From contig NC_070602.1 in assembly GCF_027172205.1 (NCBI RefSeq), positions 133,855,049 to 133,919,048 on the forward strand: a stretch of 64,000 nt of DNA, read 5' to 3'. Positions 37,681-48,350 of this stretch are shown here, piece after piece (position 1 is the first letter of the stretch; each line of letters opens with the position of its first letter). The position numbers and the translations under genes are program-made. The stretch comes from Podarcis raffonei. Taxonomy: Eukaryota > Chordata > Lepidosauria > Squamata > Lacertidae. The notes under the pieces were generated by a model. That model was not told the origin of the DNA. It saw nothing but the letters and a program-made list of their open reading frames with translations, and did no database searches.

Positions 37681-38409
37681 AACAGAAGTGAAATGAAATG
37701 TTATCTATTCCGAGCTGGAGGAACAATGTGGGCTGTTAAACAAACATAAATAAGTAAAAAAAGATAAATAAGTTTTAAAAAGATAAATAAGTAGAGGAAC
37801 ACTCCTTCCTATGGGCAACTGGATTGGAGTAGCCCGGCATGTGTGAGCAAGCGAAAACAGAATCATTTCTATCTAGGGCAAGTGACAACTCAACTGTTGG
37901 ATAGCGGAAGTGGCGGGCAAGAGTGAAAGAGTTAAGTTTCTTGGAGCAGACTGGGAAGGACAAAGGCACATGTTGAAAGGTTAATAGGTTATACAGTACC
38001 TTAACCTTTCCACTTCACTAACTTGATGTGTTCCTTCTCTCCCATTCAGGCTGCTTTAAGCCAGCCTCCCAGCATAATAGACAGCATGTTTATAAAAATC
38101 AGACTGATGTAACATTAAGCCTTTCTCAAGCTGTTTACACTCTGGAGGTGAATTGGGACTGGCACTTTGTTTTGCTTCGTTTCGTGTGTGTTTTATTTTT
38201 TAAAAAAACATGTTAGTAACGCGGTTCTGTACAGATTATGGCAAGCAGGTCTGTCTTGGCAATTGTGCTTTTGCACCAGGGTGTGCCTGTGTGGGGTTTT
38301 TGTTAGGGACGTTTAAAAAAAAAATCTGTTTCGCAAACCGAGGAAGCCGGAGGATTCAGTGCTGAGCTGCTTTGCAGAAGGTGCATTGGAAAGTGGGCCA
38401 AAGAGCTCC

Positions 38410-38960
38410 ATCTGTCCTAGAAGGAAGGCATGCAGATTAGTTGTGAGCTGCTTCTTCTTTCTTCTTCGGTGATCACTCTTAGCCGAGTAAGACTGTCTTC
38501 CATAAACACAGTTTTAACAATGAGTCCGTAAGTGGCTGTGGAGGCCAATTCTGGATCCACACGTCCTTCCACAGTGGCGACATTGGTTTCCGGGCGGGAG
38601 TTGATCACGGTGAGGGTTTGCCAAGTGTGCCTTCCTCTTAGCACATTTCTCCCTTTCATCCTGAGTTTGAGCATCTTCAAAGCCCATGACACCTTTGGTA
38701 AAAGTTGTTCTCCAATTGGAGCACTTGCAGGCCAGTGTTTCCCAGTTATCAGTGCTCATACTACATTTTTAAAAGGTTTGCCTTGAGAGCAGCTTTAAAG
38801 CTCTTTTGTTGTCCACCGGTATTTCACTTTCCATTCTTAAGTTGGGAATAGAGTAGTTGCTTTGGAAGACGATAATCAGGCATCTGGACAACATGACCAG
38901 TCCAACAAAGTTGATATTGAAGAATGATATTTGCTTCTTCCAGTACACTGTCATTAGTTT
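38410..38960 (-). mobile_element. Non-LTR retrotransposon ORF2 C-terminal remnant
   Basis: On the minus strand the pieces WTGHVVQMPDYRLPKQLLYS, TDNWETLACKCSNWRTTF and CRHCGRTCGSRIGLHSHLRT appear in order. The last is a C2H2-like finger found downstream of reverse transcriptase in some LINE families, and WTGHVVQMPD is the matching upstream block. The frame is broken by stops and shifts. I cannot name the clade with confidence. Confidence 0.7.
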
Positions 38961-39004
38961 GCCTGTCTTCCCAAGTGATGTGTAACATTTTTTGAATATT
39001 TGTG

Positions 39005-39115
39005 GTTCTGAGACCCTGGCTCAGCCATGTACTGGATGGGTGGCCTTCAGCAAGTCCGCCTCAGTTGTCCTTCTGTAAAATGGGAGTTACTGCATGGATT
39101 AAGATAAGGAAACGT
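39005..39115 (+). mobile_element. MIR-like CORE-SINE fragment
   Basis: The phrases ggctcagccatgtactgg, cttcagcaagtccgcctcag and ttctgtaaaatgggagttac track the ancient MIR core (ctgtgtgaccttgggcaagt, then cctcatctgtaaaatggg). It is old and diverged. Confidence 0.6.
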
Positions 39116-41404
39116 CAACCTTACCAACCCCAAGTGTTGGGGCAACCTACAAATCAAAGTCAATAAACAAGCCAGGCAGTGAGCAGGATCTGTCTGGGCA
39201 TGATGCAGATATCTTTCTGGCAGTGAGTCTTAAACTGAGTGTGCGATGAGAGAACTCCTAGTGTGCTGTGAGAAATACATTAATTAAATAGTTAAAGTCG
39301 ACTTGTGGGCTCAAGGTAGCCACCCACAGATGAGGCCGCAGGATTAATTGCATGGGTCTTGCCACCTGTGAATCAGGTGGGGATAATTCTGTCATGTCTG
39401 TGTTCAGTCATCCCTGGTGTGTATGAGTTGCAAATTGCTTCCTCACCTTCTCTTGAACAAGAGCCATATCTCCCAGAAGACGAATTACATGGAAACGTGA
39501 GCAACACGGCATTACTCAGAGTAGACCCACTGCAGTTAACAGATCTAGCTTGTCATGTTCATAGAGCAGACCCACTCAAATTGCAGTAAAACATAGTGGG
39601 ATAGTACCCAATAGGTGTGGGTCTTCGGTGAGAAGGTCCCCTTCCTCTTGCATATGCTAAAAGCAAAAAAAACCAGCCTAACAGGGACATTAATGGATAA
39701 AAATAAGCACATATTGCCTCTAGCCTAATAGCCATTAACTTGGGCAAATGAAGAGAGCATCAGTAGTGGTCGTCATGGCAGTAGTAAGATCTAAATTCAG
39801 TTCAGATATGACCCAAACGTGGCCACAGCGTTAGAATCAGATCACTGTGGCCGTGGAAGAGCTCACATTTTATGTCTCTCTGGGGGGCCCTTACATTCCT
39901 CCCCCCCACCACCCCTCAGCCCCACAATCCCACAGTGCAATGCTAGATAGATCATTCTGCTGTGGCTCTATGGGAAATTCAATGTGTGAACTAAAGCCAG
40001 CTGCCACCAAAACCAGGTTACGTCACTAACAGAGGAGGGGGGTCCTGAGGACTGCCCGCCCCCCACAAAAAGAGCCCTGGAACCTATTAGATCCAGAGAG
40101 ATGTCTCCCATGGTCGGAACCTCAGAAACAAGCTCGGAATCAAAATCTGGACCCATGTGTGTATGGTGAGCACAGAAAGACGTCAGACAAAGCATGCGGG
40201 CTACCATCAGAGTATTATGGCAGCTGGAACCTTTGTAAATTAAATCTTGATTCCTCACCTGAATATCCTCCCCATACCTGTGCAATCACGCCCGTGTTTA
40301 TTCAGAAGCAGACCCCACACAGTGTCTGTAGGGTTGCTCAGAGCATCAGCCACCCTTTGTTTGACCTTGTCTCCTTGTTGGATTGTGGCCCAGCTCCAAT
40401 GAACAGGGCTGGGATGTTCTCCATCTTTACAGGTATTTAGCATTTCTCTTCTCTCGTTAATGAGGTAAGAAATATGGGAGGGGGAACCTCTATAATGTAT
40501 AGCACTAGATAACTGCCAAACAGTTTCCATCCACTTCCTCCTATGTCTCCTATATTGCTTGCTATGAGTCAGAGGATGGCAAACTAAGGTGCCAGTTGAT
40601 GGGGGTCCCCCCCATTCATAGCCTCTTGTTTGCAGAGGAAATCACTCTCCTCTCCAGAAAGGAGGAGGAGGACCAGTGAAGATCAGTGTGTGGGGCAAAC
40701 TAGAAGCCCTAGACTGTTTCTGTACATCTCAATGGACTCCACAGGTGATTCCATTTCCAAACAGCCCTTTAATTAGCAGCACTTAGCACCTACCCAAGGG
40801 GTGCTAAGTGCTGCAAGCTGAAGAGGATTATTAGCACCTCTTCATGGGGCTTGATTTCTCTGGACAATGCGAGGACAGCCCCCCACTGTTGCTAGGGGAA
40901 GCCACAGGAGGAAAATTGCCCTAGATCTGTGTTGCTGGCAATTGCCCCAGTTCGCCACCTAGAGAATATGAAGTTTCAATACTTCATCCTCCAATTATCC
41001 TAGCAGGTTTCTTCTACCACTTCCAAAATACAGGCTGAGGCCAGGTGTGTGCAAAGCCTTGAATACATTGCATGCTCTGAACTAACCGAAGGGCGGAAGA
41101 AGCTCCGTCAGTCTCAAAAAGTGGCACATATTTGAAAGATGCGGCTTCTTCCACCCCCACAAAATCACAAGGATGGGGAAATGCCTCTCTGTTTCTCCAT
41201 CTTCCATTTCTTACTAAATTCTACTACTATTAGTTGCTTGCTACACACAAAAAGGTCTCAGAGAACTTGCAGAAACTGATAAGAGCATAAAGCATAAACA
41301 ATAGAAGTCATTAGAATATCTAATAGTTCGTGCATTGATGTTACCTCAATAACGCTTGCCTTGTTTTTCGAAATCAATGGGCAGGAGCTTCCCCAGACTG
41401 GGAG
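39116..41404. other. Intergenic, no supported feature
   Basis: No gene or intact element recognised. Short phrases such as tcagagtagacccactgcag at about 39519 resemble a common reptile palindromic repeat, too short to bound. Confidence 0.5.
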
Positions 41405-41605
41405 GCACTGTGGGAAGGCTCTTGCTCAGTGCTAATGCTCCTGCTATGCAGGTCCCGGTTCCATCCTGGCCTCTCTTGGTAGGGGCCGGGAGGGACTTCT
41501 GCCTGAAATAACAAAGTGCCACTGCCTGTCAGTGTAGATATTGCTGAGTGAGATGGATCAATTTGTCTGATTCAGTATAAGGAGCTTCCTGGGTTCCTTC
41601 CTATA
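41405..41605 (+). mobile_element. tRNA-derived SINE
   Basis: The head resembles a tRNA (ttgctcagtgctaatgctcc as the box A region and ggttccatcc at 41457-41466 as box B). It is followed by a body that ends gattcagtataaggagcttc, a tail phrase common in reptile SINE copies (tataaggcagcttcctatgt). It is moderately diverged and appears full length. No clear target duplication was found. Confidence 0.7.
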
Positions 41606-42949
41606 ACAAAAACATAAAAACTTGCTCACCAAGGTCAAAATTAACTTACGGAATTTGGTGCTACAAGACACAGTGGATTGAGCACAATTTATCTGTTAAT
41701 CCATTTCCTCCATTCAGAATAGACTGGAGCAGATCACGCCTGCTTGTATTTGAATTTGGGTAAGAGGAGGAACTTCAGTCTTTTCTGTTTCTGCAAGCAG
41801 GCACCCCCTTTTCTGTTTGCCCCTGCCTCATTTGTTGATTCTATTGTGCCGATGAGGTCCTGGCAGGGAACACACAATAGAATCAACCTGTGCGCACACA
41901 TTTAGAAAGGAAACCCACACCCAAGAAGAGCGCAAAAGCTCACAGTCAGGCAGCTGAAATTTTGCTTGTGTGGTTTTCTGGGTTTGTGCACACACAAAAA
42001 AGCCACCGTAAATTCACAGCGCACACCTTTCAGATTGTTGGTATAGTTTGCTTGTGCGGTTTTCTGGTTTTGTACACTTTGAAGGATGGTGCCTATGCTC
42101 TGCCTTCATGCTGCCAGATTTTATTATTATTATTTTTTATTCAAAGTTATCACAAAACATATTTTCCAAAAACATATCCTTATAATGCTGCCAGATTTCA
42201 AGTCAGCATCAAGGCCGTGCGCAGAGGCAGTTCCTGTTCTCCACTGGTGGGGGGATTATTATTATTATTTACTTAAATTCCTCTGCAAAGTGTTATGGGT
42301 GCCAGTTAACATCAAATACATAAATAGCAGCAGTAACACAATTTGAAGGGAAAACGGTCAGAGCTTTGTGGCACGTTGGAAGACCAGCAAAAATTCTAGG
42401 GCGGCAGTTCCAAACTCCCCACCCTGATAGAGCACTTGAAAATTACTAATGGTCTTGGCGGAGCACCTGATGATTCCCCCCCCCTTTCCTAGCAATCCTA
42501 ATGCGTTGTGCTAGATGCAGTTGGTTGTTAATCATATTGCTGTCGCTCCTTTTATTGAATTTCATTTTATAGTATTACTATTTCCAATTCGTTGGAAGTC
42601 CTCTGTTCTGGACCTGGAGGCTTCATTTAGCCACGTTGGCTAAGTGGGGGAGTTACTTATCCTTCCTAATTCTCCCTTAAAGCCGGTGCATCTTCTTCAC
42701 ATCTCGTGGCAGCAGGCAGTGCCCAAAGTTAGTGGCACTTTAAAGAGTAACCCCATTTACTCCGCGTGGTTGGCATTCAACGAAGTTCCAAGCTGAGTAG
42801 ACCCATGGCAGTCCATGGACCAAGAACTCTGTCATGGCCATTAATACTGACGGCTCTACTCTGGGGCAAACTTCGTGGTGCCTACTGCCCCCCGTGGTGT
42901 TGTTTTTGCAGTTAAAGCACCCCTGCCTCAAATAAAGCATCTTGGGGAT
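41606..42949. other. FZD5 upstream flank
   Basis: No gene was recognised between the SINE and the CpG island. An ATT-rich tract with a LINE-tail look lies at 42119-42190, and a similar ATT run at 42247-42270. Decayed repeat phrases lie at about 42750-42810. Core regulatory DNA for FZD5 could lie here but cannot be read directly. Confidence 0.4.
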
Positions 42950-44620
42950 TGGGGACTGGGATTTGCCAAGGGTGCTGGGAACTGCAGTTCGGTGGCGGGT
43001 CGGGGAGAGAGTCCCTTCCGCGCCGGGGCTGCCGCGGGCCCCTTTGCGCCGAGACGCGCGTCTTTGGGCGTCGCGGCGCAGCCTTCCCGGTCTCCCTCCC
43101 CGGCCGGCTGCCCCGACGCGGCTTCTTTCTGGCGCGAGGAGGGGCGGCTCCGGGGCCAGTGCGTCGGCCGGCCTCCGGCGCGGGTGGGCGGGCCCGTCGG
43201 GGCGGGTGGGCGGTCTTGGCGCGCAGGCACTAGAGCGCAGGTGGCTCCGGCTGGGCGCTTCATTCGCCGCCGGTGGCGCGTTTGGCGGGCTGCGCGCGTC
43301 CAGACAGCGACCCGAGCCTGGGCGGCGTGGCGCTTGGTGCCCGAGCCTCCGCCCGCAGCGCCCCGTCGGGAGACCCGGCCGGAAGGAGCCTCGGACGCGG
43401 CCGAAGCAGCCAGGGCGGCATGGCAGGCGGCGGCGGCGGCTCCTCGGCGACTCCACGCGGCCAGCCCAGCGCGCTGGCCGAGCCCCGCAGGCGAACGCTG
43501 CCCGCCGGAGAGTGAGGGCCCCCGGGCCGGGCCAGGACGCGCGTCCCGCTTGCATGGCTCGCGTGCGCTCCGCGCGGAGGGACTTTGGCACCGCGGCGCC
43601 CGTGGCCTCGCCGAAGAAACTTTTCTCCCTGGCGATCCCGTCGGGGGACCTGTGAGCGGAGCCCGCGCCTCCGCCTGCCCGGCGCCGAGTTTGCGAGCAT
43701 GAGCCGGGAGAGAAGCACCCCCGCGCCGCCTTGCTATGGAGTTTCGCCTCTTCGCTCGGTCGCGTCCCGCCGGGTTTTACCCCCCTTAAGGCGCCCGGCC
43801 GGCCGGGGAACAGAAGCGCCCAGGTGCGCCTTTAGCCGGCGCTGAAGGACTTTGGGGTGACTGGCTTGGCGGGGCTCGGAGCGGACTGCGAGGGGGCGCC
43901 TCGTATCATGTGCGCCTTGGGCGACGCTGCTGCTGCTGCTGCTACGGGGACCCCCCGGCTCTCCTTCCCGGGACTCGATCCGAAGACCTAAACCCAGCGC
44001 GCTCCCCCCCCCCCCGGGAGGCAGCGCCGCCTTCCCCCATGGCCGGCCTCCGCGACGCGTGGCTGAGCCTCTTGCTGCTGCTGCTTCAGGCTCCCGCTCC
44101 GTCGGCGGCCGCCTCCAAGGCCATCGTGTGCCAGGAGATCACGGTGCCCATGTGCAAGGGCATCGGCTACAACCTGACCTACATGCCCAACCAGTTCAAC
44201 CACGACACGCAGGACGAGGCCGGGCTGGAGGTGCACCAGTTCTGGCCCCTGGTGGAGATCCAGTGCTCTCCGGACCTCAAGTTCTTCCTGTGCAGCATGT
44301 ACACGCCCATCTGCCTGCTGGACTACGCCAAGCCGCTGCCTCCGTGCCGCTCGGTCTGCGAGAGAGCCAAGGCGGGCTGCTCTCCCCTCATGCGGCAGTA
44401 CGGCTTCGCCTGGCCCGAGAGGATGAACTGCGACAAGCTGCCCGTCCTGGGCGACGCCGAGATGCTGTGCATGGATTACAACCGCACCGAGGCCGCCACC
44501 ACTTTGCCCCCCTTCCTCACCAAGCCCACCCGCCCCTCCAAAGGTGCCCACAGGAACCTGACCCCGCTGAACGGGGCCGGCTGCAAGCGGGCGTGTGAGT
44601 GCCGGGAGCCCCTGGTCTTC
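42950..44620 (+). promoter_or_regulatory. FZD5: CpG island and promoter region of FZD5
   Basis: GC content and CpG density rise sharply at about 42950 and stay high through the 5' leader and the first third of the coding region. No TATA box is evident, which fits a CpG-island promoter with dispersed start sites. The transcription start is probably between about 43200 and 43900, but only transcript 5' ends could fix it. Numerous overlapping long ORFs on both strands here are by-products of high GC and the lack of stop codons. Confidence 0.8.
43908..43991 (+). CDS. Upstream ORF in the FZD5 leader (27 codons)
   Basis: ATG at 43908 in context tatcATGt (A is three bases before the ATG) opens a 27-codon frame that starts MCALGDAAAAAATG and stops at TAA, 43989-43991, 48 bases before the FZD5 start codon. 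The Ala run comes from a short GCT repeat. If the leader includes this point, the uORF would be met first by scanning ribosomes and could lower FZD5 output. Translation is unproven. Confidence 0.4.
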   Translation: MCALGDAAAAAATGTPRLSFPGLDPKT

Positions 44621-45751
44621 ATCTCCGAAGAGTCCCACCCGCTCTACAACAAGATTGAGACAGGCCACGTCCGCAACTGCGCCGTCCCTTGCTTCCAGCC
44701 CTACTTCACCCAGGACGAGAAGACCTTTGCCACCTTTTGGATAGGCCTGTGGTCTGTCCTCTGCTTTATCTCCACCTTCACCACAGTGGCCACCTTCCTG
44801 ATTGACATGGAGAGATTCAAGTACCCGGAGCGCCCCATCATCTTCTTGTCCGCCTGTTATCTCTTCGTCTCCATCGGCTACATCATCCGGCTGGTGGTGG
44901 GCCACGCCAGCGTGGCTTGCAATAAAGATTACAACCACATACACTACGAGACCACGGGCCCCGCCCTCTGCACGGTGGTCTTCCTCCTGATCTATTTCTT
45001 TGGCATGGCCAGCTCCATCTGGTGGGTCATCTTGTCCCTCACCTGGTTCTTGGCTGCCGGGATGAAGTGGGGCAACGAAGCCATTGCTAGCTACTCCCAG
45101 TATTTCCACATGGCCGCCTGGCTCGTCCCCAGCGTCAAGTCCATCGCGGTGCTGGCCCTGAGCTCGGTGGATGGCGACCCGGTGGCCGGCATCTGCTATG
45201 TGGGCAACCAGAACCTAGACAAGCTGCGGGGTTTCGTCCTGGCTCCCTTGGTGGTGTACCTGTTCACAGGGACCATGTTTCTGCTGGCCGGTTTTGTGTC
45301 CCTCTTCAGGATCCGGAGTGTGATTAAGCAAGGGGGCACCAAAACAGACAAGCTGGAGAAGCTGATGATCCGGATTGGCATCTTCACGGTGCTCTACACG
45401 GTCCCGGCCACCATAGTGGTGGCCTGCTACATTTATGAGCAGCACTATCGGGAACGGTGGGAGACGGCGCAAAACTGCTCTTGCCCTGGGGAGAAGCCCA
45501 AGGTCAAGCCTGACTATGCTGTCTTTATGCTGAAGTACTTCATGTGCCTGGTGGTGGGAATCACCTCGGGGGTCTGGATTTGGTCGGGGAAGACCCTCGA
45601 GTCTTGGAGACGCTTCACAAGCAGGTGCTGCCGGAGCGGGAAGCCTGGGAGCACCGGCATGTACAGCGAAGCGAGCGCAGCTCTGACGGCCAGGAGTGGG
45701 CTGCCCAACCCTGCTCCTTACCACAAACAAGTCCCACTGTCCCACGTCTGA
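44039..45751 (+). CDS. FZD5: Frizzled-5 Wnt receptor
   Basis: A single exon encodes 570 residues, against 585 recalled for human FZD5. The start ATG at 44039 is followed by G and by a signal peptide (leucine run, residues 9-16, cleavage near 24-27). The ten-Cys frizzled CRD spans about 31-144 and binds Wnt lipid; N-glycosylation sites are seen at 45, 148 and 173. A linker leads to seven membrane segments (about 230-510). The cytoplasmic motif KTLESW (518-523) is the Dishevelled-recruiting KTxxxW box, and the protein ends SHV, a PDZ-binding tail. FZD8 is the nearest paralogue, but the CRD text, length and C-terminus fit FZD5, as do the neighbours. Reading from the GTG at 43910 would add 43 residues before the signal peptide and is rejected. 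No breaks are seen. Confidence 0.98.
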   Translation: MAGLRDAWLSLLLLLLQAPAPSAAASKAIVCQEITVPMCKGIGYNLTYMPNQFNHDTQDEAGLEVHQFWPLVEIQCSPDLKFFLCSMYTPICLLDYAKPLPPCRSVCERAKAGCSPLMRQYGFAWPERMNCDKLPVLGDAEMLCMDYNRTEAATTLPPFLTKPTRPSKGAHRNLTPLNGAGCKRACECREPLVFISEESHPLYNKIETGHVRNCAVPCFQPYFTQDEKTFATFWIGLWSVLCFISTFTTVATFLIDMERFKYPERPIIFLSACYLFVSIGYIIRLVVGHASVACNKDYNHIHYETTGPALCTVVFLLIYFFGMASSIWWVILSLTWFLAAGMKWGNEAIASYSQYFHMAAWLVPSVKSIAVLALSSVDGDPVAGICYVGNQNLDKLRGFVLAPLVVYLFTGTMFLLAGFVSLFRIRSVIKQGGTKTDKLEKLMIRIGIFTVLYTVPATIVVACYIYEQHYRERWETAQNCSCPGEKPKVKPDYAVFMLKYFMCLVVGITSGVWIWSGKTLESWRRFTSRCCRSGKPGSTGMYSEASAALTARSGLPNPAPYHKQVPLSHV

Positions 45752-46384
45752 AAAAAAGGGAGGGGGAGCAAAAAAACCCCAAAGCACCTTACTTGGTCGT
45801 AGTTGGGAGCAGGTAAGCACAGTGTGACTTGAGCTCCCAACTGCAAAAAGGTTTTGAAATAACCCCTGGAGCTTTGTTTTTTAACCTGTCATTTGGTCTG
45901 TCTGTTGTGAAACTCTTTGCTCCATCTCCTCTTTTGGAGACACAAAAGAGGGGTGTGTTAATGGGGGGGGGGAAATGGACACATTGCTTTGCCCATATTG
46001 CAAGATTGCAGGGTTTACTAAGAGCCTTGGGAATGCATTTTGTCCTTCCTGGGGAAGTGCGGAAGGAGCAAGCTAAGATCGAACTCTTACTTTACGTGGG
46101 GTATGTGTGAATTAGTTTCCAGGTATAATGAAAAAGCAGTCTTGGAGGATGCAGTTCTGAAGGGCAGGGGCTGCTTTAGCCTTTCTCTTCCTGTTGTTTA
46201 TCCGCTCAGTATGAGTCCCGTCCCCCCATCCCAATCAATTTCCTTGCACCATTGGGAAAGCAGCTGAGGAGGAGCAAATGGCAGGAAAAGGAACATCCAC
46301 TGTTCTTGGCTTCTGCATTCCTATTCAGGATAGTGAAATCCTATACATGTTTACTTGGAAGCAAGTCCCATTGAGGTCGGTGTG

Positions 46385-46560
46385 TGTCTGCTTAAGAGCG
46401 TAAGAACAGCACTGCTGAATCAGGCCAAAGGCACCTGCAGTCCAGCACCAGCTCTCACAGTGGCCAAGCAGACGCCCAGCAAGCAGACGCCCAGAGTGCA
46501 GCCAGACCAGCCCCAGCCCCGTGCGATTCCCAACAACTAGTTTTCAGAGACATCCTTTGA
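46385..46560. repeat. Diverged interspersed repeat in the FZD5 3' UTR
   Basis: The phrases ctgctgaatcaggccaaagg, ctctcacagtggccaagcag and gattcccaacaactag resemble an abundant reptile repeat (gctggatcaggccagtggcc, ttcccagcaactggt). I do not know its class. Confidence 0.55.
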
Positions 46561-47109
46561 GGGCAGCTTACTCTCCGTCCAAGTGTCTCCTGTGTTCTGT
46601 GTCTCCCACACAATCTAGTTTGGTCCTTAGGACACTTATTATTTAATTGGTGAAATGATAGTTTTAGAGTCCTTTCCACTAGGTTGGGGTGGGCAGCTGC
46701 AGTCAGGCAAATGTTAAGTTTCCTGGTAGCGGAACTTTCTCACGCTACGTTGTCTGTTTCAACAAAAAGGTGCTACTGAAGTTTTCGGATATAAAGGAGT
46801 ATCAATTTGGAGGGAGGCTCTACTTTCAAAGTGGGTGAGTTGTGGAGCTGAGATTGAGCAGAGTCTGGTTTCAGGTTTATTTCTGGATGGCATAAGTCCA
46901 CCATCATCAGTTTTTACACATGCCTTTGCCAGGCAGCCTCATAAAGCCATTGGTGTGTTAGTTTCTCTTCCGTAGGAAGGGCTGCATGAATTCAGATGCA
47001 GACCAGAAGTCCTTGTTAAACGCTGAAATGGTACACACCATCTACATAAACATGATTTCACCTCCTTTTGCAAATGAGGACTGTGCTTTTCTTACTGTGT
47101 TTTCACTCT

Positions 47110-47205
47110 AAGTGCTTGGGGGCTGCAAGCCTGTGCATGTTTACTCAGAACTAAGTCCCACTGAACTCAGTGGGCCTTACTCCCAGGAAAGTAGATAGAG
47201 GGTTT
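47110..47205. repeat. Short palindromic repeat relic
   Basis: The core aagtcccactgaactcagtg, followed by ggccttactccca, is self-complementary and belongs to a frequent reptile interspersed family (ttactcagaagtaagtccca). Weaker matches lie at about 46335-46370 and 61120-61190. Confidence 0.6.
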
Positions 47206-48174
47206 CAGCCCCATAGTCAATTTCAAAGATGTTAGTCTCTCTGTCTCTCCTATTCCAGTTCCACCTGCCCTGGTGGGGTGATAGATAACAGCAACAAGTT
47301 TTCGTAAGATTCACTTCACCGCAAATTCTCTTTTGACTCGAGGGACTGAAAAATCAGTTGACACAAGGTATGAAGAATTACTCAAGAGGTAAAGCTATAA
47401 AGAACCACAAAGAATCGATTTATGGATTGGCACACTAGCAGTCTGATCCTCTGCAAGTTTGTTCAGCAGTATGTCTTCTTGAGTGTAAGGGGACTTACCT
47501 GAAAAGGTACTGGGCATGTTTTGATTCCCTACTCTCTCTCTCTCCCCGCCCCCCCCCCCCCAATCTACTGAAACAATGGTTCTTGGATAACAGGTTTTTA
47601 ACATATGGCTGCCCTGAGTGAGGCTGGGTATGTATTTGTAAGGTATTGTTAATGCTAATCCCCCTCCGCCCCCCTTTAGAAAGTAGAGCTCTGCCCCTAG
47701 CGCAATCCCCTTAAGATTGAATGTGTTGTGTGTGTCCCCCCCCAACAACAGCTGCAACTGTAGGGAACGACAATCAACACCCCTCCCTCTTTGCAGAAGG
47801 GGCCACCTCCATTTCTAGCCTTTGAAGCAGTGGCAAAAGTCACCTTCTAAGGAAAGCTGTTCAGCTTTTAAACCTTAAATGCTGATACTTCTGTATTAAC
47901 CCGAACAATATTAGATATGGCAGTAGATCCCTAGCGCTGTGTGTGTGTGTGTGTGTTTATTTGTGTCAAGGGAGCCAGTCCTCTTTCAGTGTCAGCACTT
48001 CAGTTCTATATGGGAAAAACTTCATTCTGGTAATAAGATTTTTTTTGGGGGGGGTGGGATATTGCATTTGGATCTGCTTTACAAAGAGGTTGGTGAGTTT
48101 CTCCTGAACTCTCATTTACCCGACTGCTCAGTTTGTGAAAGGGCAGCCTCAGGAGAATCCAAACCTCTTTGGCC

Positions 48175-48350
48175 TCCTTACAAGGGTGGCATTCATACCA
48201 CACATTTAAAGCAGATGACTTTCCCCAACAACCCTGGGAACTGTAGCTTACACCCCCAAAAGCCACCATTTTCAGCACCCTTAGCAAACTTCAGTTATCT
48301 TGGTTCATTGGAGGCAGACATGTGCTTTTAAAGTGTGGTGTGGATATAAC
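48175..48350. mobile_element. Large palindromic MITE relic
   Basis: The phrases ccctgggaactgtagcttac, agcacccttagcaaact and tttaaagtgtggtgtgg match the family at 36105-36345 and 58059-58381, in a shorter decayed copy. Confidence 0.6.

Noticed and set aside
42740-43845. Many long ORFs on both strands (up to 283 codons) in the FZD5 upstream region
   Set aside because: They are Arg/Ala/Pro/Gly-rich frames of a CpG island where stop codons are rare; none has a known domain and they overlap in several frames.
43910-44038. N-terminal extension of FZD5 by 43 residues
   Set aside because: The extension begins at a GTG, not an ATG, and would place a Cys-rich segment ahead of a normal signal peptide; the ATG at 44039 matches the family start.
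43988-45109. 373-codon minus-strand ORF opposite FZD5
   Set aside because: It is an antisense shadow of the GC-rich FZD5 coding exon with no recognisable domain.
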